From: Lacinutrix jangbogonensis
Lineage (GTDB): Bacteria > Bacteroidota > Bacteroidia > Flavobacteriales > Flavobacteriaceae
Assembly (NCBI RefSeq): GCF_000797445.1
Contig: NZ_JSWF01000021.1
Location: forward strand, 1-64,000
Length of the DNA stretch: 64,000 bases
Reading direction: 5' to 3'
The position numbers were made by a program, and so were the translations under genes. The notes under the pieces were generated by a model. The model was not told the origin of the DNA and did not search any database. It was given only the letters and a program-made list of their open reading frames with translations. How positions within the stretch are numbered: position 1 is the stretch's first letter; every line of letters starts with the position of its first letter. Positions 18,235 through 26,566 of this stretch are shown here, piece after piece.

Positions 18235-21200
18235 TTAATTTTTAATAAAACGTTTTACTCCTATTTTTCCATCTTGTGTATATACTTTTAATAAATACAA
18301 TCCAGTAGATAGGTTTGAAACATAAATTTTAGAAGTAGTTCCTTCCTGTATTTTTTGTCCTTGTACAGTATAGATTTCTACTCGTTCTAAAGTACCATCT
18401 AACAGAATATTTAAAATGTTATTTACAGGATTTGGGTATAGTTTCAATTCATTTATATTTAACTCGAAACTCTCTGCACTCAATGTAGAATTATACTCGT
18501 AAGCACCCATATCTACTGTTGAGTTGAATATTCTTTGGTTTCCTAAAAGATCTTCTGTTCCTAGTACAAAACTATTATCTCCATTGTCAATTGCTGGTGA
18601 TATAGAAGTTAAAGTAAAATCACTTGCTACAACATTTATAAATAAAGGGTTTGCATTACTAGTATTATTCTTTACAGATGGTGGAACGGTAGAAAAATTA
18701 TCTTCTGCTATAGAATTATTTACAGAAATTGCATTTACAAATGTTGTATGACCTCTAGTTAAAGCAGGAGTTACTGCATTTCCACCACCTTCATTCCCAT
18801 AAAAAATACTATTAGAAATGGTAGTATTGTGTGTCGCTCCAGTTCCTCTTGATAAACTTACAGCACCACGTTGTGTAAGTGGTCGCGTTCCAATATCTCT
18901 GTTTTCTGCAAATGTACAATTCACAATATTAGATGTTAATGTACCTCCGCTTCCATTAGATCTCAACCACATTGCACTTCCTGTAAAGCCTAAATCTCCA
19001 CCATTATTTTGTGATGTATTATTATAAAACAAACTGTTTACTACTGTTGCACTACTTACTTGATTGACTCCATTTAATATGTAAATACCTCCATAAGTAC
19101 ATAGGTTGTTATAAAAAGTACTGTTTTGAATGTCTAAATCTCCTCCTGAATCGAATCTAGAATAGATAGAAGCACCTCCAATTGCGACATTCTTTCTAAA
19201 CGTTGAGTTTTTAATACTTAAATCTAGAACTGTAAAGCCTTTAATAATACCTCCACCAAATTTTTCGTTTACTGCACCACCATTCGATTGTCCTCCTTCA
19301 ACTACAATACCATCTATTAACACATTATTTCCGTTGATTGTTAAAACATGGTATACATTTTCACCGCGAGAATATCCACTAAATCCGACTCCTGTATCAT
19401 TATTATTAATATCACCACTTAATGTACTTTCTATATTGATAAAATCTCTTTCACTTAAAAGTGTTTCCGTTCCTACAAATCCACCATAAACTTTTAAATC
19501 ATTTTGAGTAATTGTAAAAGAATTATTACGATTTCCTGCTGGTGGCGTATAAGTTCCAGCTGCTATCCATATTTTATCTCCATCTTGTGCAACTGCTAAT
19601 GCATCTTCTAATAAAACAAAAGCGTTTTGCCAGTTTGCACCTGTATTAGTTCCTGCTGCATTTTCGTTAACAAAAATTGGAGTATCGAAGCCTATTGTTT
19701 TCATTGTGTATACTCCTGGAGTTCCTGAACAATAAGCTCTCACATATACATCATAAAAACCAGATGCTAATCCTGTTACTTGATGACTTGTTGTTGTTAA
19801 GCCAGAAACTGTTGTACCAGTATTCATTGGTTGTCCACTTTCTACATAAATTAAATCGAATGGTCCAGATGGATTGAATGAATGACTCCAAGATATATTT
19901 GCTTGATTAGTACCTTGTACCGCTGTTATTCCTGCAATAGATATTTCATTACATTCTGCTCTTAATTCATAAACGCCTAAATCGACAGTATTAGCAATAA
20001 TACGGTCTTCTCCTACTAAATCTGTAACTACATCATTTAACACAAAAGTATTATCTCCTGCGTCAATTGCTGGCGATCCATTTTGTAAAGTATAATCACC
20101 ACCTGCTAAATCTGTAAATAAAGGATCACTTGTAGAAACATTAACTCTCCAAACTGCTGGAAAGCTTAATAATCCATCTTCGGCAATAACATTATTTGCT
20201 CTTTCTACATTAGCACCAAATCCTTGAGAATGTAACAAAAACCCACTTCTTCTATTATTCCAAAAAATAGAATTGTATGCATAGAAAGCCATTTGTCCTT
20301 GCGTTCCATCTGTATATATTGCACCTCTAAACGAATAACTTAATGTTCCTTGATCTGTATTGTTTACGACTGTACAATTACGCATATATAAGCTTAAACT
20401 TCCTGAATTACTAGCTTTAAAACCACCTGCTGGACCTGTTAACCCTGGTCGTCCTGGTGCATCTTCAATTTTATTACCATCAAATAAAACGTTTTGAAGT
20501 TCTACTACTCCAGTTGTACTACTTGATTTAAAAAAATATGCATATATACCTGCATAATATGTACTTAAATTATTTCTAAATATAGAATTTTCTATGCGTA
20601 CATCATCTGTTCTATTTAATTGGCATAACATTCCTGCACCAGAATTAACTGCAACATTATTTTCAACAATTACATTACGCATTACCAGATTCCCAGATTC
20701 TACATTTTTGTGAATTCCTGCTCCGCTTCCAACAGCTTCTCCTCCACTTACTGTAAACCCATCTATAGTAACATCATCTGCTAAATAGATATGTAATACC
20801 CGTGAACTGTTATCTGCTCGTGTTGTGTTTCCAAAACTAAGTATAGCATCATCGTTTGCAAAAAGATCACCAGATAATACAGTTGGATTTGCAATCAAAT
20901 CTCTTTGTGACAAACTTGTTTCTGTACCTGCAAAACCACCAAACACTTTAGTATTATCTTCAGTAATATTGAAACTAATTGAAGTATCTATAAAATCTGG
21001 AATATATGTTCCTGTAGCAACCCAAATATCTGTTCCTGTTATATAGTTTGTAAATGCCGTTTGTAAATTAGTATATGCATTTGTCCAAGACGTTCCATCG
21101 TTTAATCCAGCTGCAGTTTGATTTACATATACAATTCCCGAACTTGTAGTAAACTGATTAAAACCAGACCATGCAGATGGTGATCCGTAATTACAATGCC

Positions 21201-22212
21201 TCCTTAAGTAAACATTATATGTTGTGTTTGGAGTTAGATTGGGAATAGTCGTATTAATAGTACCTTGGCTAGTAATTATTGATGCACTCGCAAATGGCAT
21301 TCCATCTTCAACAACAGCAATGTCATACGTAGCAACTTCTGGAAAAATAATATTTGTTTCTGTTGACAAAGTATTTGTTATTGAAAACTCTGCTGTCGTT
21401 GGTGGAAAACAAAACCCTAAGTTGTTTCCTAATGCATTTACTTCTGGAGTTGTTAATACTCTTTCATATAAATAAATATCATCAATTTCATCTAAATACA
21501 CATTGGCATTTGTTAGTGGTGAAGCAGTAGCTTTATTTGCTATCGTTACGTTTTGATTTGCGTTTAATGGATTGTCTATAGACAAAGAGTTTTGATTTGT
21601 TTTTGTAAATGATTGTGAAACGCCATCTATAAAAATATCAAAATAATAGGTAAGAAGATATTGTGAATTAGCAAAATTACCAACCTCTGGATAAGTACGA
21701 CGAGAATTCACAACAATGTGATGCCACTCATCATCATCAATTAATTCTGTATTGAAGTAATCAAAAGAATTTTGTGTATTCGCACCTCCTGGAGCATTAC
21801 TTTGTACGTAAGAACCTTGAATTCCTATTTGTCCATCTTTTTGATAGATATGAAACCCTGTTTCAAATGTTCCGAAACCAGCTCCAGAACGAAAACTTTT
21901 ATCAAAAATTGTTCTATAATTCGCGTCGTTTGTCGACGTTTTAATCCAAAAACTTATAGAACTATTAGTTGAATTAAAATTCCCTCTAGTAAGGTAATCT
22001 CCATTAAGTTGTTTAGCATTTGTTGTTGTCGCAAAGCGATCATTAATATTTACTGTTGCTGTTCCTGTTTGCACCAAATCTTCTACTCCTGGCGTAACTT
22101 GATTTTCAAGGTTTCCATTTGTAAAGGAATATTTAGCAATTTCGTCTGTAGGCAGTTGAGCAAAAGCAAAACTACTTACTAAAAGTAGTGTTAAAAGTAT
22201 TCGTGTTTTCAT
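18235..22212 (-). CDS. T9SS-secreted protein: LamG domain plus two FN3/beta-helix modules
   Basis: This 1325-residue protein has a signal peptide (MKTRILLTLLLVSSFAFAQ). A LamG/concanavalin-like domain follows at about 25-260 (SISFWIKTSTNDANYRTIFD). Two copies of an FN3-like domain plus a right-handed beta-helix come next. The helices open with VNQTAAGLNDGTSWTNAYTN (about residue 360) and VNENAAGTNTGANWQNAF (about 850), and both end with SPAID(A/N)GDN ... VDLGVYE / VDMGAYE. It ends with a T9SS type A domain (LKLYPNPVNN ... GLYLLKVYTQDG ... KRFIKN). It is expected to be exported and attached outside the cell, binding or cutting polysaccharide, although no catalytic residues can be named. Its promoter has a LytTR-type box. 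It is a close relative of the 750-residue protein at 26567. Confidence 0.9.
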   Translation of the reverse strand: MKTRILLTLLLVSSFAFAQLPTDEIAKYSFTNGNLENQVTPGVEDLVQTGTATVNINDRFATTTNAKQLNGDYLTRGNFNSTNSSISFWIKTSTNDANYRTIFDKSFRSGAGFGTFETGFHIYQKDGQIGIQGSYVQSNAPGGANTQNSFDYFNTELIDDDEWHHIVVNSRRTYPEVGNFANSQYLLTYYFDIFIDGVSQSFTKTNQNSLSIDNPLNANQNVTIANKATASPLTNANVYLDEIDDIYLYERVLTTPEVNALGNNLGFCFPPTTAEFSITNTLSTETNIIFPEVATYDIAVVEDGMPFASASIITSQGTINTTIPNLTPNTTYNVYLRRHCNYGSPSAWSGFNQFTTSSGIVYVNQTAAGLNDGTSWTNAYTNLQTAFTNYITGTDIWVATGTYIPDFIDTSISFNITEDNTKVFGGFAGTETSLSQRDLIANPTVLSGDLFANDDAILSFGNTTRADNSSRVLHIYLADDVTIDGFTVSGGEAVGSGAGIHKNVESGNLVMRNVIVENNVAVNSGAGMLCQLNRTDDVRIENSIFRNNLSTYYAGIYAYFFKSSSTTGVVELQNVLFDGNKIEDAPGRPGLTGPAGGFKASNSGSLSLYMRNCTVVNNTDQGTLSYSFRGAIYTDGTQGQMAFYAYNSIFWNNRRSGFLLHSQGFGANVERANNVIAEDGLLSFPAVWRVNVSTSDPLFTDLAGGDYTLQNGSPAIDAGDNTFVLNDVVTDLVGEDRIIANTVDLGVYELRAECNEISIAGITAVQGTNQANISWSHSFNPSGPFDLIYVESGQPMNTGTTVSGLTTTSHQVTGLASGFYDVYVRAYCSGTPGVYTMKTIGFDTPIFVNENAAGTNTGANWQNAFVLLEDALAVAQDGDKIWIAAGTYTPPAGNRNNSFTITQNDLKVYGGFVGTETLLSERDFINIESTLSGDINNNDTGVGFSGYSRGENVYHVLTINGNNVLIDGIVVEGGQSNGGAVNEKFGGGIIKGFTVLDLSIKNSTFRKNVAIGGASIYSRFDSGGDLDIQNSTFYNNLCTYGGIYILNGVNQVSSATVVNSLFYNNTSQNNGGDLGFTGSAMWLRSNGSGGTLTSNIVNCTFAENRDIGTRPLTQRGAVSLSRGTGATHNTTISNSIFYGNEGGGNAVTPALTRGHTTFVNAISVNNSIAEDNFSTVPPSVKNNTSNANPLFINVVASDFTLTSISPAIDNGDNSFVLGTEDLLGNQRIFNSTVDMGAYEYNSTLSAESFELNINELKLYPNPVNNILNILLDGTLERVEIYTVQGQKIQEGTTSKIYVSNLSTGLYLLKVYTQDGKIGVKRFIKN

Positions 22213-22255
22213 TTTTGTAATATTTTAATGTTTGTGTAGGGTTTTATTGTTTGTG

Positions 22256-22324
22256 TAAAGAAAATGGAATCGTGTTATATTATAACAAAGCGTTTTATGA
22301 ATTGCAGATTGGCTTTGTGAATGG
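22256..22324 (-). promoter_or_regulatory. LytTR-type box A and -7 element, promoter of the 1325-residue protein
   Basis: The box lies at 22294-22324. On the plus strand it reads TTTATGAAT, 11 bp (TGCAGATTGGC), TTTGTGAAT, then GG. The element TTTCTTTA (minus strand, 22263-22256) stands exactly 30 bp from the box edge, in the -7 position. A TTG (CTTTGTTATA) lies directly after the box at the -33 position. The same layout occurs at four other promoters in the window. Confidence 0.75.
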
Positions 22325-22394
22325 TATTATTGTTATTAACTAGCTTCTTTAAAAAAAAAGATTAATTTTTCAACATAAAAAAAATGACAATAAA

Positions 22395-22422
22395 AAGGCT
22401 CAGTTATAATAACTAAGCCTTT
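22395..22422 (-). terminator. Terminator of the LRR/InlB-repeat protein gene
   Basis: AAAGGCTCAGTT and AACTAAGCCTTT form a 12-bp stem with one mismatch around a 5-base loop, flanked by A and T tracts. It is almost the same sequence as the terminator at 26510. Confidence 0.8.
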
Positions 22423-22447
22423 AAAAATAATCTATTCGTGATAGGGT

Positions 22448-25084
22448 TTATTCTTTAATAAAGCGCTTTACGCCTACCTCACCTTTTTGAGTTTCAATTT
22501 TTAACAAATACATTCCTTTCGATAAGTTTGAAACATTAATTCTAGAGCTGGAGCTTTCTAAAACTTTTGTTCCTAAAAGAGAGAATACTTCTACTTTTTC
22601 CAGAGTTTCGTATAATTGAATGTTTAAAATAGCATTAGTTGGATTTGGATATATTTTCAACCCTTGAAGATAATCTACTTCATTTATTCCTAAAGCTGGT
22701 TCAAACTCTACAGTCACTGCTTTATCGGCATTCATTGTAATTTGTATTGAATTTACAGTACCTGCTACTACATCTCCAGTCCATTCTTTTATAGCAAAAC
22801 TTGAACCTGGTGTAGCCGTTAATGTTACTACGTCTCCATGATTGTAAACTGTTCCAGAAGCAACATCTACAGTACCTGTACCAATAATATTAACAATTAA
22901 TGTTCGTTGAATTGAACTAAATGTTGCTGTAACCGTTCTATTAGAATCCATTGTAATACCTGTTAGATTTGAATTGCCACTGGCATCACCAGACCATCCG
23001 TCAAATTGATATCCTGTGTCCGGTATTGCTGTTAAAACAATCTCCTCTCCACTAGCATAGGTTCCGTTTACTGGGTTAGGATTTGTTGTTACTGTTCCGT
23101 TGATTGCATTTATAGTTAAAACTGGTCTTTCTATAACAGAAACGCCTTCAATAGTTGTATCAGCGGTTACAGTAATAGTTGTTGGATTCTGAGAAAACAC
23201 ACCATAATTAGATATATTCCAACTATTATATATATAACCCGCATCTGGAGTTACTGTTAATGTAACTACCGTTCCGTCTGCATAAGTTCCGTTTATTGGA
23301 CTTGGACTCACTGTTACTGTTGAATTTGTTTCAATGATAGTTAATGTATGTTGTATAGGAATTAAACTAAATATTGCTGTAATAGTTTTATCAGAATCCA
23401 TTGTAATACTTAATGGATTTGTAGTTCCACTTGCATCTACTGACCAGCCATCAAATTGGTAACCTGCATCTGGAGTTGGTATTACACTAACTACTGTTCC
23501 ATCAGTATATGTTCCATTGGTTGGATTTGGATTGGTTGCAACGGATCCGTTTGTAGCAGTAATTGCTAAGGTTCTTTGTATAGTTGTTTGGCAATTAAGA
23601 CTAAAACTTGATGCAGGATCTATGTATGTCCAGTTTGCTGTACTGTAAGCGACATTATCTACCTGTATACAAGTTAGATCTGGGTTACTACCTGCATCGA
23701 ACCTGTTGGTTGTAATATTTGTATTGTTTCCATTCGCTACATTTAAACTTGTTAAACCGTTTGATCTACAATACAATTCTACTAAATTCGTATGATTAGA
23801 AACATCTAAACTACTTATAGAATTGTAACTACAACTAAGTTTTGTTAAACTCGTATTGTTAGAAACATTTAAACTCATTAAAGAGTTTGAGTGACAAAAT
23901 AATTCTGTTAAACTCGTATTGTTAGAAACATTTAAACTCATTAAAGAGTTTGATGCACAATTAAGTTTCGTTAAATTAGTATTTGTTATGACACTTAAAC
24001 TATTTATAGAATTATTAGCACAATTAAGGTCTGTTAAACTCAAATTATTAGAAATATCTAAACTGTTTATATTATTATTATTATTACAATGAAGATATGT
24101 TAAACCGGTGTTGGTAGAAACATTTAAACTGTTTAGAGAATTAGAAGTAAGATCAAGATACGTTAAACCTGTATTGTTGACAACGTTTATAGTACTTATA
24201 GAATTATTATTACAATCAAGATATGTTAAACCGGTGTTGGTAGAAACATTTAAATTGGTTAGTGAGTTACCAACACATCGCAATTCTGTTAAAGCCGTAT
24301 TATTAGAAAGATCAATACTACTTATAGAAGTATAATTGAAATTAAGATCTGTTAAATTCGTATTGTTAGAAACGTTTAAATAAGTTAGTAAGTTATCACT
24401 ACAGTTTAACGATGTTAAAGCCGTAAAAGCTTCTATACCTGTTAAATCTGTTATATTTAGGCTAGAACAATCAATAGTTCCTGTAAAGGCACTTGCTTCA
24501 CTACATTGTATTTCATTATCATTATTGGTATCAATTGCTGAATTATTAGCTAAATACAATTCAAAATTGGTATCCGGTATGTTTACAGTTCCTGTACAAC
24601 CTGGTACAGTGTAGGGTGTAAACACAATATCATCTATAGCAAACCTGGCTAAACCACCACTACTCTCTGTAATTGTAAAACTAGTAACACCTGTCCAATT
24701 AACATTTACTGTACTTCCTGCTCCTAAAGCTAGTATTGCAACAACATTAGAATTTGCACCTCCTGTTGGTGAGAATGTTCTACTACCAGCAGCAGCATTT
24801 CCGTCAAAAGCATATATGGATTGAATATTTATAGGAGCACTAAATGTAACAGTGATAGAGTTTACAGGTTGACCAGAAACTATTATATTTCCAGTAGTTC
24901 CTGCAAAACCACCGCCATTAAGCACAGTAACATCATTTGAAGAATTGGTGCATTCCGCTTGTATACCCGCAACAGTTTGTCTTACATAGTTAGTGCCATT
25001 AAATGACACTGATTCCCAATCAAACGTTTGGGAGTAACTTAATGAAGATAATAGTGTGAATAGTAAAAGTAATTTTGTTTTCAT
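22448..25084 (-). CDS. T9SS-secreted protein with leucine-rich repeats and InlB-type B repeats
   Basis: This 878-residue protein has a signal peptide (MKTKLLLLFTLLSSLSYSQ). An N-terminal beta domain covers about 20-160. About a dozen 21-residue leucine-rich repeats follow at roughly 200-445 (pattern LTxLNCxxNSLxSLNVSNNT). Three to four divergent InlB B-repeat-like domains at about 490-800 share YADGTVVTLTVTPDAGY, FDGWSGDASG and MDSNRTVTATF. The protein ends with a T9SS type A domain (LKIYPNPTN ... GMYLLKIETQKG ... KRFIKE). This is typical of cell-surface binding proteins. It has its own LytTR-type box and terminator, so it is a single-gene unit of the LytTR set. Confidence 0.9.
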   Translation of the reverse strand: MKTKLLLLFTLLSSLSYSQTFDWESVSFNGTNYVRQTVAGIQAECTNSSNDVTVLNGGGFAGTTGNIIVSGQPVNSITVTFSAPINIQSIYAFDGNAAAGSRTFSPTGGANSNVVAILALGAGSTVNVNWTGVTSFTITESSGGLARFAIDDIVFTPYTVPGCTGTVNIPDTNFELYLANNSAIDTNNDNEIQCSEASAFTGTIDCSSLNITDLTGIEAFTALTSLNCSDNLLTYLNVSNNTNLTDLNFNYTSISSIDLSNNTALTELRCVGNSLTNLNVSTNTGLTYLDCNNNSISTINVVNNTGLTYLDLTSNSLNSLNVSTNTGLTYLHCNNNNNINSLDISNNLSLTDLNCANNSINSLSVITNTNLTKLNCASNSLMSLNVSNNTSLTELFCHSNSLMSLNVSNNTSLTKLSCSYNSISSLDVSNHTNLVELYCRSNGLTSLNVANGNNTNITTNRFDAGSNPDLTCIQVDNVAYSTANWTYIDPASSFSLNCQTTIQRTLAITATNGSVATNPNPTNGTYTDGTVVSVIPTPDAGYQFDGWSVDASGTTNPLSITMDSDKTITAIFSLIPIQHTLTIIETNSTVTVSPSPINGTYADGTVVTLTVTPDAGYIYNSWNISNYGVFSQNPTTITVTADTTIEGVSVIERPVLTINAINGTVTTNPNPVNGTYASGEEIVLTAIPDTGYQFDGWSGDASGNSNLTGITMDSNRTVTATFSSIQRTLIVNIIGTGTVDVASGTVYNHGDVVTLTATPGSSFAIKEWTGDVVAGTVNSIQITMNADKAVTVEFEPALGINEVDYLQGLKIYPNPTNAILNIQLYETLEKVEVFSLLGTKVLESSSSRINVSNLSKGMYLLKIETQKGEVGVKRFIKE
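23740..24440 (-). repeat. 63-bp tandem repeats encoding leucine-rich repeats
   Basis: About eleven units of 63 bp (21 codons) can be followed. Several neighbours are almost identical in DNA, for example the stretches around 23850-23960 and those around 24095-24130 and 24230-24260. This suggests recent expansion by unequal recombination. Confidence 0.8.
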
Positions 25085-25109
25085 TTTAGTATTGTTTTAA
25101 AATATTTGT

Positions 25110-25178
25110 GTAAAGAAAATGGAATCGTGTTATGTTATAACAAATCATTTTGTGAGTTGCAGATTGGCTTTGTGAATG
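25110..25178 (-). promoter_or_regulatory. LytTR-type box B and -7 element, promoter of the LRR protein
   Basis: The box lies at 25148-25178, with half-sites TTTGTGAGT and TTTGTGAAT and the same 11-bp spacer (TGCAGATTGGC) as box A. The element TTTCTTTA (25117-25110) is again 30 bp from the box. The sequence from the box to the -7 element is close to that of box A, so one promoter was copied from the other. Confidence 0.75.
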
Positions 25179-25285
25179 GTGTTTTTTACTTGTGAGGTTT
25201 AAAAAACGCATGGCCAACTTTTTAAAATCACATAGGAGAAATACTATTAGAAAACAGTATTTATAGTATTAAATCACAAAAAAGA

Positions 25286-25307
25286 AGGCTACCAAAAAAG
25301 ATAGCCT
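25286..25307 (-). terminator. Terminator of the 335-residue secreted protein gene
   Basis: AGGCTA and TAGCCT form a short stem around an A-rich 10-base loop, preceded by an A tract and 19 bp after the stop of the minus-strand gene. It is weaker than the other terminators of this block. Confidence 0.5.
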
Positions 25308-25326
25308 CCTATATATAATTTAATAA

Positions 25327-26334
25327 TTATTTAATTGTAACGCTTCTATCACAACCAGAATTTGCTGTGTAACAACTAGAACCTGCACCTCCAGAATTTG
25401 AATCGAATTTATATGTGTAATTGAATGAGCAATCTACTTTTGTATAGCTATTACTATTTATACGTGTTCCATTTCTAGAACCTTCTTTATAAACGTAAAT
25501 ATCTTTACCAGTTTTGTTAATAATAGTTACTGTTTTTTTAGCATTGTTATTATCCATCTGCTTCATACGTGCTTGGTGAGCCACTAATTTTTTATGAGCA
25601 GGTGTCGCTCTAATAGAGTCGTTATATCTCTTTATTTCTTCATCTCCAGCTTCTCTTGCGCGTTTAATTTTAGCAATATCAGCTTTATCTTTAGACGTTA
25701 ATGGTATTGCTTGTTTGGTTTTCATTGCAGTTACATAATCGTTAAATTTTTTCTCTATGTTTACTGTCTTTATATACTTAAATGCTGGAGACGTTTTACG
25801 TCCTGCATTTTTTAGTTTTGCTTTCATTCTTCCTAATAAACCACCTTTCTTCTTCTTTTTCTTTCCGGTCTCCGCTTTTGTTTCTGCTCGGTCTTTGACC
25901 ATTACAAATATAGAAGTCACGTTTCCTAATTTTGGAACACCGTTATCTGGGATATTATCTACTACAAATAATAGATCGTCAATCATCATATAACCGTCGT
26001 CTGTATAGTCATGTTTTATAGACATTACATTTGGGTAGCTATCTACTCTACCGTAGTCGCTTAATTCGGTTTCACTAAAACCACCATAATTTTCTAAAAC
26101 TGGTACTGCTTTGAAACCTACCGGCTGACCAGTAGCTAATCTCTTTACTGTTAATTTAACAGCTGGCACACCTCTTTCAAAATTGTAAGTTCCATCGCCA
26201 TTTGCAGATTTTCCCGCAAAACCTTCGTAAGTGGTCGTTTCTCCATTAGCTTCTATTGCTTCGTAAAAGTTTTTTTGAGCTTGTGATATGCTTACCACAA
26301 AAAATAAGGCAGCGACTGTAATTATTGTTTTCAT
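25327..26334 (-). CDS. Secreted protein of unknown function under a LytTR-type promoter
   Basis: This 335-residue protein has a signal peptide (MKTIITVAALFFVVSISQAQ). The first half is beta-rich. A strongly basic linker (KKKKKKGGLLGRMKAKLKNA) lies near residue 160. A charged helical stretch spans about 195-270. A C-terminal part (VTIINKTGKDIYVYKEGSRN followed by GTRI, then a Cys-containing SSCYTANSGCDRSVTIK) could be a small disulphide-bonded beta domain. There is no T9SS type A ending, unlike its neighbours. I do not recognise the family. Its promoter has the same LytTR-type box as the neighbouring secreted proteins, so it should be expressed with them. Confidence 0.75.
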   Translation of the reverse strand: MKTIITVAALFFVVSISQAQKNFYEAIEANGETTTYEGFAGKSANGDGTYNFERGVPAVKLTVKRLATGQPVGFKAVPVLENYGGFSETELSDYGRVDSYPNVMSIKHDYTDDGYMMIDDLLFVVDNIPDNGVPKLGNVTSIFVMVKDRAETKAETGKKKKKKGGLLGRMKAKLKNAGRKTSPAFKYIKTVNIEKKFNDYVTAMKTKQAIPLTSKDKADIAKIKRAREAGDEEIKRYNDSIRATPAHKKLVAHQARMKQMDNNNAKKTVTIINKTGKDIYVYKEGSRNGTRINSNSYTKVDCSFNYTYKFDSNSGGAGSSCYTANSGCDRSVTIK

Positions 26335-26358
26335 TTGTATTTAATTTTAAGATTCATA

Positions 26359-26427
26359 CAAATAAAAATGAATCGTAGTAAAGTATAACAAAGGGTTTTA
26401 TGAATTACCGATTGGCTTTGTAAGGGG
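26359..26427 (-). promoter_or_regulatory. LytTR-type box C and -7 element, promoter of the 335-residue protein
   Basis: The box lies at 26397-26427 with half-sites TTTATGAAT and TTTGTAAGG, the most degenerate copy. TTTATTTG (26366-26359), one base from TAnnTTTG, stands 30 bp from the box. A TTG next to the box fits the -33 element at 22-bp spacing. Confidence 0.7.
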
Positions 26428-26509
26428 TGAAAACATTTCAATAAATGATTTATTTTGAGTTAAAATTGAAAGTCATCAGCCACGTATATAGCCTATAAAA
26501 ATGACAAAA

Positions 26510-26538
26510 AAAGGCTCAGTTATAACAACTGAGCCTTT
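26510..26538 (-). terminator. Terminator of the 750-residue LamG/beta-helix protein gene
   Basis: A perfect 12-bp stem (AAAGGCTCAGTT / AACTGAGCCTTT) with a 5-base loop is flanked by A and T tracts. It lies 28 bp past the stop of the minus-strand gene. Confidence 0.88.
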
Positions 26539-26566
26539 AAAAAAACATAGCCTACTAAAAATGAAT

